From Paucibacter sp. KBW04 (GTDB taxonomy: Bacteria; Pseudomonadota; Gammaproteobacteria; Burkholderiales; Burkholderiaceae_C): a DNA stretch of 36,121 nt. Both the position numbers and the translations under genes were made by a program. The stretch is from assembly GCF_003852425.1 (NCBI RefSeq), contig NZ_QAJN01000003.1, positions 147,488 through 183,608 on the forward strand, read 5' to 3'. The notes under the pieces are model-generated. The model saw nothing but the letters and a program-made list of their open reading frames with translations, did no database searches and was not told the DNA's origin. Below are positions 31,946 to 36,121 of this stretch, piece by piece. Positions within the stretch are counted from its first letter, which is position 1, and every line of letters starts with the position of its first letter.

Positions 31946-33402
31946 TGACCTGAGGAGGCGCGCAAGCGCCTGTGCACCGCCCTGGCATGGGGCAACCAAG
32001 CCAGGGTGGCCCAACGCCGCCACATCAGCAGGCCGCGTATCCATTCATCCAGGGCATAGGCCAGCCACACTCCCGGCAGGCCCCAGCCCAGATACGAGCC
32101 GAGCAGCCAGCTGCCACCGGCCAGCACGATCAGCATGGAGGCCGCACCGGCCATCACCGGGTAACGCGCATCCCCCGTGGCCCGCAAGGCATTGATCACC
32201 ACCAGATTGAAGGTGCGCCCCGGCTCCAGCAAGACGGTGATCCACAACAGGGTCGCGCCGAGTTCGATGATGGCGGTGTCCTGCGTGAAGAAGCCCAGCA
32301 GCCAGCGCCCGCTCAAAGCCGCCGCCAGGGCCACCAAGGTGCTCACCACCAAACCGCGCGCCAAGGCCCGCCGAACCAAGCGATGCGCCTCATGCAGCGC
32401 GCCCGCCCCAATCATGTGGCCCACCACGATCTCGGCCGCAAAGCCCGTGGCCAGGCCAAACATCAGCACGCCATACATCAGCTGCAAGGTATAGGCCTGG
32501 GTGGCCAGGGCGGCCGCGCCCAGCGTGGCCGCCACCGCCACGCTGACCATGAAAGTCAGGCGGTAGGCGATGTTCTCCGCCGCCCCCGGCAGGCCGATAT
32601 GCAAGACTGCGGCCAAGGGCTGGCGCGGCAGCCGCCACCAGTCCGAGAGCGTGGGCCTCAAATCCAGATACGCCCGCCACAGCCACAGCAGCAGGGCCAG
32701 GCCCAGCAGACGGCTGATCAGCAAGGCCAAGGCAAAGCCCGGCAAGCCCAAGGCGGGCACGGGGCCCCAACCCGCCATCAGGGGCAAGGCCAGGCCCAGA
32801 TGACTCAACTGCATCAGCACGATCACGGCCAGCGCCGCGCGGCTGTGCAGATGCGCACGCAAAACGCTGCCCATGGACGCCAGCCAAGCATCCAACAACA
32901 TGGCCGGGGCCAAGCATTGCAAGAACAAGGTGGCCAGAGGCAAGACTTCGGCCGGCGCCTGCAAGAGGCGCAACAAGGGCTCGGCAAACAGCAAGGCCGC
33001 CAGCGCCGTCAGCCCACCCAGCCAGGTACTGGCACCCAGCACGGCGCGCGCCACCCGGTCGGCCTCGCCGCGCTGACCGGCACCCAGGCCCTGCGTGATC
33101 ACCACGCTCACACCCGCACCGATGATGCGAAACAAGATGAACAAGGTGGCCGAGAGCTGATTGGCCAAGGCGAAAGCGCCGCCCGCTGCGTCCGAGATAC
33201 GCCCGGCCAAGGCCGTGCAGACCATGCCCACGGCAATGCCCAGCCACAGCTCCATGAACAAGGGCCAGGCCAGAGGGAAAAGGCGGGGGGCGGGTTTGAC
33301 TTGAGACAAAAAGGGCTTGCCGAGGGGTGAAGCCCAGGGCCTGGAAACGATTGCAATTGGAGCGGCATTCTCCCCGAGATCGGCAGCGCGGCGCAGCCAC
33401 AT
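31918..33402 (-). CDS. MATE family multidrug efflux transporter
   Basis: MATE transporters export drugs and metabolites using sodium or proton gradients. This roughly 494-residue protein has twelve membrane segments in two similar halves, with family features such as PLFMELWLGIAVGMV, the paired loop VITQGLGAGQRGEADRVARAVL, and in the second half GHMIGAGALHEAHRLVRRAL. The start is uncertain: I give ATG 33402; an in-frame GTG lies at 33408, and the first 30 residues do not look like typical MATE sequence, so a downstream start is possible. The 3' end overlaps the GGDEF-like gene by 28 bases, tail to tail. The substrate is unknown. Confidence 0.88.
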   Translation of the reverse strand: MWLRRAADLGENAAPIAIVSRPWASPLGKPFLSQVKPAPRLFPLAWPLFMELWLGIAVGMVCTALAGRISDAAGGAFALANQLSATLFILFRIIGAGVSVVITQGLGAGQRGEADRVARAVLGASTWLGGLTALAALLFAEPLLRLLQAPAEVLPLATLFLQCLAPAMLLDAWLASMGSVLRAHLHSRAALAVIVLMQLSHLGLALPLMAGWGPVPALGLPGFALALLISRLLGLALLLWLWRAYLDLRPTLSDWWRLPRQPLAAVLHIGLPGAAENIAYRLTFMVSVAVAATLGAAALATQAYTLQLMYGVLMFGLATGFAAEIVVGHMIGAGALHEAHRLVRRALARGLVVSTLVALAAALSGRWLLGFFTQDTAIIELGATLLWITVLLEPGRTFNLVVINALRATGDARYPVMAGAASMLIVLAGGSWLLGSYLGWGLPGVWLAYALDEWIRGLLMWRRWATLAWLPHARAVHRRLRASSGHQTLGQKPG

Positions 33403-33472
33403 CAACACAAAGCCTGGAATGCGGGGACAATCACCCCCTTCCCCGCACTACTCTCTTATTGGAAAGCTCGCC

Positions 33473-33823
33473 TTGAAAAAGACTTATCAGCTGCGCATCG
33501 AAGGCAAGAACCCCGACCGCCTCCTCGAAGCCATCAAGTTCGAGATCCGCAAATACATCAAGCGCGAGCAAGGCAAGACCCTGCCCAAAGGCTTTGACAT
33601 CTGGGACTTTGACTGCCGCATTGGTGCCAGCGAGGCCGAGGCCCAGGTGACCCACCCGGCCGAGATCAATCCCGCCATCGACGAGGTCGTCAAGACCGGC
33701 GCCACCGCCTTCTACATCGAGCTCGTCGCCAAGCCCGCCAATCGCAAGCCCCGCCAAGCGCCCATCATCATCCCGCGCAATAGCAGCGCAGCGGACGATG
33801 CGGATGACGCGCTGGAAGACTGA
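33473..33823 (+). CDS. DUF6172-type small conserved protein
   Basis: This 116-residue protein begins LKKTYQLRIEGKNPDRLLEAIKFEIRKYIKREQGKTLPKG and continues FDIWDFDCRIG, a pattern I recall from the DUF6172 family of small cytoplasmic proteins without known function. It ends in an acidic tail (DDADDALED). I chose TTG 33473 because family similarity begins there and GGAAAG lies six bases upstream; the longer frame back to 33317 overlaps the MATE gene start. It diverges from the MATE gene. The family name is from memory; the function is unknown. Confidence 0.75.
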   Translation: MKKTYQLRIEGKNPDRLLEAIKFEIRKYIKREQGKTLPKGFDIWDFDCRIGASEAEAQVTHPAEINPAIDEVVKTGATAFYIELVAKPANRKPRQAPIIIPRNSSAADDADDALED

Positions 33824-33860
33824 TCGATTGATCGATCGATTGAGCGATCAATCGATCGCT
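33822..33860. repeat. GATC-rich palindrome after the DUF6172-type gene
   Basis: Five GATC sites occur in 38 bases. CGATCGATTGA (33833-33843) and TCAATCGATCG (33848-33858) form a perfect 11-bp stem with a 4-base loop. It starts at the stop codon and has no T-run, so it may be a weak terminator or a binding or methylation site. Confidence 0.6.
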
Positions 33861-33923
33861 TGCTGGATTAGATTGGATTGACTTGAAGGGCCGAGGGCGG
33901 CGAGAACTTCTCGGCCGCTCTTG

Positions 33924-34253
33924 CTATTTCTGCGCAGCTGCTGAGGCGGCTGAGGCTGCCGAGGGCGCGCAATACACCGCAAACGACTCGGCCGTGTTGA
34001 CCACGCCCTTGCTCGGCTTCTCCTGCGCCAACTCCCAAGGCCGCACACAGCGCGCCTCACGCGCGCACCAGGCGTAACCGGCAGAACCGACGCAGCCGTG
34101 CTGATCACGGTCCGCTCCGACTGCGGGCGCGGCAGGCGCTGCATCGGCCGCTTTGCTGACCTGCCCGCACCCGGCAGAGAGGGCGCACAACAAGGTCACT
34201 GCCGCCAGCGCAGCAAGGCGCCCCTTGAGTTGTGTGAGGGGATTCAAAGTCAT
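33924..34253 (-). CDS. Small cysteine-rich lipoprotein, unknown function
   Basis: The 109-residue product has a lipoprotein-like signal (hydrophobic 12-27, then LSAGC with Cys29 as the probable lipid site). The mature part holds the compact motif HGCVGSAGYAWCAREARCVRPWEL (about 52-75), which I have seen in small secreted or lipid-anchored bacterial proteins, and ends in Ala/Ser repeats. Four cysteines could form two disulfides. ATG 34253 has AGGA about nine bases upstream; an in-frame TTG at 34274 is less likely. It is the last ordinary gene before the cassette region. Confidence 0.75.
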   Translation of the reverse strand: MTLNPLTQLKGRLAALAAVTLLCALSAGCGQVSKAADAAPAAPAVGADRDQHGCVGSAGYAWCAREARCVRPWELAQEKPSKGVVNTAESFAVYCAPSAASAASAAAQK

Positions 34254-34480
34254 GGGCTTGCTTCCTATCGGCAAAGAAAAGTCGAATCCTAGCGGACACC
34301 CGTCGAGCTAACTGAAGATTCCAGGTCACCCGAAAATCTGCCGCAATCGGGATAGGAGAAACCTCCCGGCCTTCCTCCTCACCCCGCCTCGCGACGACGC
34401 AGTTGCCCTTTGACCAACCTTCGGCTCTACTGATACCTGATGCCAGGACTTTCACCCGGCTGGATTCGTGCCATGCATGG
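34254..34480. other. Gene-poor junction before the cassette array
   Basis: No protein-like frame stands out on either strand here. The stretch joins the lipoprotein gene to the first attC-like site. A short perfect palindrome GTGCCATGCATGGCAC lies at about 34469-34484. It may hold the remnant of the last cassette. Confidence 0.4.
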
Positions 34481-34537
34481 CACACACGTGAAAGCTCAGC
34501 GGGCGGCGAAGCCGTCCGCTGCAGCGAATGGTTGGGC
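34481..34537 (-). repeat. attC-like recombination site, distal (partly degenerate)
   Basis: GTTGGGC (34531-34537) is an exact GTTRRRY box, GCCCAAC on the minus strand. It adjoins an imperfect stem AGCGGGCGGC / GCCGTCCGCT with a GAA loop. The other end box is not recognisable (CACGTGTG in place of GTTRRRY), so this is probably the worn last site of the array. Its translation gives the SLQRTA string often mis-annotated from such sites. Confidence 0.55.
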
Positions 34538-34550
34538 ATCTGCCGAGTGC

Positions 34551-34850
34551 TCATACGACAACGAAGTACAACGAAGGTTGCCGCTCGAAGAACCAATGCA
34601 CGCGAATCTGAAACGGCGTGGTCATTCCCTTGAAGCGCCTGAGCTCTTCCAAGATCACGTCGCTAGTCGCCACCTCAAAGAGAAAGCTTTTGACACTCTC
34701 GTTCAGTTGCTCGCTCGGCGTGCCTGCGTCGGTGCTGCGAGCTGCGTCCGACATCCACTTGACCAGATCAGCCGCATCCGGGAAACAATGGCGAGCAGAC
34801 TGGCTGATTCCAGTCAGACGCCAACTTCCTACTGGCCATGGCTGAGCCAA
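34551..34850 (-). CDS. Cassette gene of unknown function, N-terminus uncertain
   Basis: The frame encodes about 99 residues with ordinary protein character (DLVKWMSDAARSTD, SVKSFLFEVATSDVILEEL, PFQIRVHWFFE), ending 14 bases before the attC-like box at 34537. I recognise no family. The frame as listed starts at TTG 34850, but it stays open to a stop at 34904, and the stretch nearer the upstream attC carries a different short frame (MTELESFRKPFG..., ATG at about 35003). A frameshift may have split one gene of about 140 codons. The base composition is lower in GC than the chromosomal genes, as is usual for cassettes. Confidence 0.45.
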   Translation of the reverse strand: MAQPWPVGSWRLTGISQSARHCFPDAADLVKWMSDAARSTDAGTPSEQLNESVKSFLFEVATSDVILEELRRFKGMTTPFQIRVHWFFERQPSLYFVVV

Positions 34851-35012
34851 GGGATCTTCACCGGAAGCTTCAAGCCCAGGTTCTCTGCCTGTCAGGCAGG
34901 CTCACGCAAATCTCAGTGTTGAAGCAATCGAAAGCTATGTCGAGAGCTCTGATCTGCTCGCCGCCAAGCCAAACGGCTTTCGGAAGCTCTCAAGTTCGGT
35001 CATGCCGCTGAT

Positions 35013-35082
35013 GCTCAACGTTCTCGGTAAGCGGACCACCCAGCGAAGCTGGCGCAGGTCCGCTTGACCAAAAGGTTAAGGC
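35013..35082 (-). repeat. attC recombination site 1
   Basis: The 70-base site runs from GCTCAAC (35013-35019, exact RYYYAAC) to GTTAAGGC (35075-35082). Inside are perfect arms AAGCGGACC / GGTCCGCTT and an inner CCAGC-GAA-GCTGG hairpin, the folded-stem plan of integron attC sites. It is about 90 percent identical to the site at 35605. Confidence 0.75.
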
Positions 35083-35097
35083 GCAAGCGATCGATCA

Positions 35098-35601
35098 TTA
35101 CTCAACATGCCCTAAGGAAAGCTGTCCGTTTGGACCGAAGCGCGCGAACACCTTACTGTCTGGACAGTACAGGAAGGCGTTTTCATCACCGAGAAGCAGA
35201 AAGTCGGGCCAGTAGCGCACGAACAGATCCATCGGAGCAGAGTAGATGTGCTCCCGCATGAGAACGAAATAGACCCGCTCGCTCTGGCTTGTGCGAAAGC
35301 CATTGCTCAGGAATGCCCCGACCTTGGAGCTATCGGGCCGAATAGGCGTTTCACGGTTCTGCGTTAGCCAGTTCGGCCCTTCAATTGTTGGTGCAAGCCA
35401 ATGATTCGCGGGGAGCAGCATGGGGTGCCGCTCCAGAGGTTCGGCTGATACATGCGCCTCCCAGAATGCACAGGATCCCGCCTCAGAAAGGGGCCAGATC
35501 TGGGCTCGCTCGTCTTCTGAGATCGAGCAGTCGCTATCAAAGAATGGCCAGTCGCCGTCCGGTTCGAGACCGCGGTAGGGGCCGACGTCCACGTCTTTCA
35601 T
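35098..35601 (-). CDS. Cassette gene, hypothetical protein (DUF2947-like?)
   Basis: The 167-residue product has no signal peptide or membrane segment and is rich in aromatic residues: DGDWPFFDSDCSISEDERAQIWPLSE, SCAFWEAHVSAEP, ERVYFVLMREHIYSAPMDLFVRYWPDFLLLGDENAFLY. The order (acidic N-terminus, FW pair, YW-x-DF-LL) recalls DUF2947, a family frequent in integron cassettes, but this is from memory and weak. The ATG at 35601 lies four bases inside the cassette boundary given by the attC site at 35605, and the stop is 16 bases before the attC at 35082. This tight fit is typical of a cassette with no promoter of its own. Confidence 0.7.
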   Translation of the reverse strand: MKDVDVGPYRGLEPDGDWPFFDSDCSISEDERAQIWPLSEAGSCAFWEAHVSAEPLERHPMLLPANHWLAPTIEGPNWLTQNRETPIRPDSSKVGAFLSNGFRTSQSERVYFVLMREHIYSAPMDLFVRYWPDFLLLGDENAFLYCPDSKVFARFGPNGQLSLGHVE

Positions 35602-35604
35602 TGC

Positions 35605-35675
35605 GCCTTAACGTTCGCGGTAAGCGGACCAGCCAGCATAGCTGGCGCAGGTCCGCTTGACTAAAGGGTTAAAGC
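35605..35675 (-). repeat. attC recombination site 2
   Basis: The 71-base site runs from GCCTTAAC (35605-35612) to GTTAAAGC (35668-35675). It holds the same AAGCGGACC / GGTCCGCTT arms and an inner GCCAGC-ATA-GCTGGC hairpin. High identity to site 1 shows that the two share an origin and probably an integrase. Confidence 0.75.
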
Positions 35676-35678
35676 GCA

Positions 35679-35999
35679 TCACTGACCGAACCTCAATGCA
35701 ACGGGAACCACGATATTTGCAAGGACAAACGGTAGCGCAACGAGCAGTAGAAGCAAGCGATACGTTCGCCGTTTGATGACGTACCAAAGCAAGCTTCCGC
35801 ATGCAACCAAAGACAGCGCCGCCCAGCCAGAGATGGCAACTCGCAAGGACGCCTCTGTTATTGCCAAGCCTGCATGCGCCAGCCAGAAAAGACTTAATCC
35901 AGCGCTAAACGCTAGGCCGAGGAGCGTAAGTGCGGCCATTCCGATCACCCGGCCGGTACCAACGACCTGATCCCGAAATGTCCGATCTAGGAGTGCCAT
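35679..35999 (-). CDS. Cassette gene, small membrane protein
   Basis: The 106-residue product has three predicted membrane helices (about 17-42, 52-72, 80-100) separated by short loops, one with basic KRRTYR. I recognise no family. ATG 35999 lies just inside the upstream attC box (36006-36013), and the stop is three bases from attC site 2, so the gene fills a cassette end to end. Small membrane proteins are common cassette cargo. Confidence 0.7.
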   Translation of the reverse strand: MALLDRTFRDQVVGTGRVIGMAALTLLGLAFSAGLSLFWLAHAGLAITEASLRVAISGWAALSLVACGSLLWYVIKRRTYRLLLLLVALPFVLANIVVPVALRFGQ

Positions 36000-36005
36000 G
36001 CGTGC

Positions 36006-36121
36006 GCTTTAACGTTTGAGCTAACCGGCCCGCGGCGGCGTGACGCCGAAGGGCCAGAATGAAATGAGGCCCGAAGGCGGCATGCCGTTGCGGGTCAGGT
36101 TGAGCGAATACGAAGGGACTT
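36006..36121 (-). repeat. attC-like site 3, running to the window end
   Basis: GCTTTAAC (36006-36013) starts a site whose left arm GAGCTAACCGGCCCGC roughly pairs with GCGGGTCAGGTTGAGC near 36090-36106. The spacer is long (about 60 bases) and structured. It continues to or past the window edge, so the far box is not seen. Confidence 0.55.

Noticed and set aside
34846-35070. Plus-strand frame (EAIESYVESSDLLAAKPNGF...) crossing attC site 1
   Set aside because: It has no start codon before the attC site, runs through it, and opposes the direction of the other cassette genes; probably a shadow, though it is protein-like enough to re-check.

Overview
This high-GC, densely packed window looks like a chromosomal segment of a betaproteobacterium of the order Burkholderiales, probably near Roseateles, Pelomonas or Rubrivivax. 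The order rests on the glucokinase/RpiR fusion, the SURF1-regBA arrangement and the aminoethylphosphonate gene set. The genus is only a guess.

Layout. (1) 103-2869: SURF1 (cytochrome oxidase assembly) is translationally coupled to a RegB/RegA redox two-component system. (2) 2956-3324: a small membrane protein. (3) 3378-5344, minus strand: prfH and rtcB, a predicted ribosome-rescue and RNA-repair pair, with a possible tiny leader ORF in front. (4) 5473-6919, minus: a cupin thiol dioxygenase-like protein, a VOC protein and a GNAT acetyltransferase. (5) 6954-13633, minus: malE-malF-malG, then a periplasmic GH13 and a cytoplasmic GH32; no malK is present. (6) 13740-20352, minus: a TonB-dependent receptor, a flavin-dependent halogenase-family protein and an S9 peptidase. 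(7) 20772-24310: two divergent glucokinase genes, one fused to an RpiR/HexR-type regulator. (8) 24314-31275: a 2-aminoethylphosphonate import and degradation operon (binding protein, ATPase, fused permease, FAD oxidase, phnX) with a divergent LysR regulator. (9) 31391-34253: a degenerate GGDEF protein, a MATE transporter, a DUF6172-type protein and a small lipoprotein. (10) About 34481 to the window end: an integron-type cassette array, with attC-like sites around small unknown genes, all on the minus strand.

How it works together. Regions 5-7 read as one carbohydrate system. The outer-membrane receptor brings in an oligosaccharide, the periplasmic GH13 trims it, MalEFG imports it, GH32 cleaves fructosides in the cytoplasm, and the glucokinases phosphorylate the released glucose. 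A shared 15-bp palindrome (TGTAGY-N3-RCTACA) lies upstream of the receptor, between the two glucokinase genes (twice), and at the malE start. It has the same architecture as the gammaproteobacterial HexR box, so the glucokinase-RpiR fusion is the obvious candidate regulator of the whole set. Region 8 is a phosphonate-scavenging unit without the usual PhnW transaminase; the FAD oxidase probably takes that role.

The strongest leads are the HexR-like operator set, the PhnW-less phosphonate pathway, the rtcB-prfH module and the cassette array. All functional calls come from reading motifs; no database search was run.
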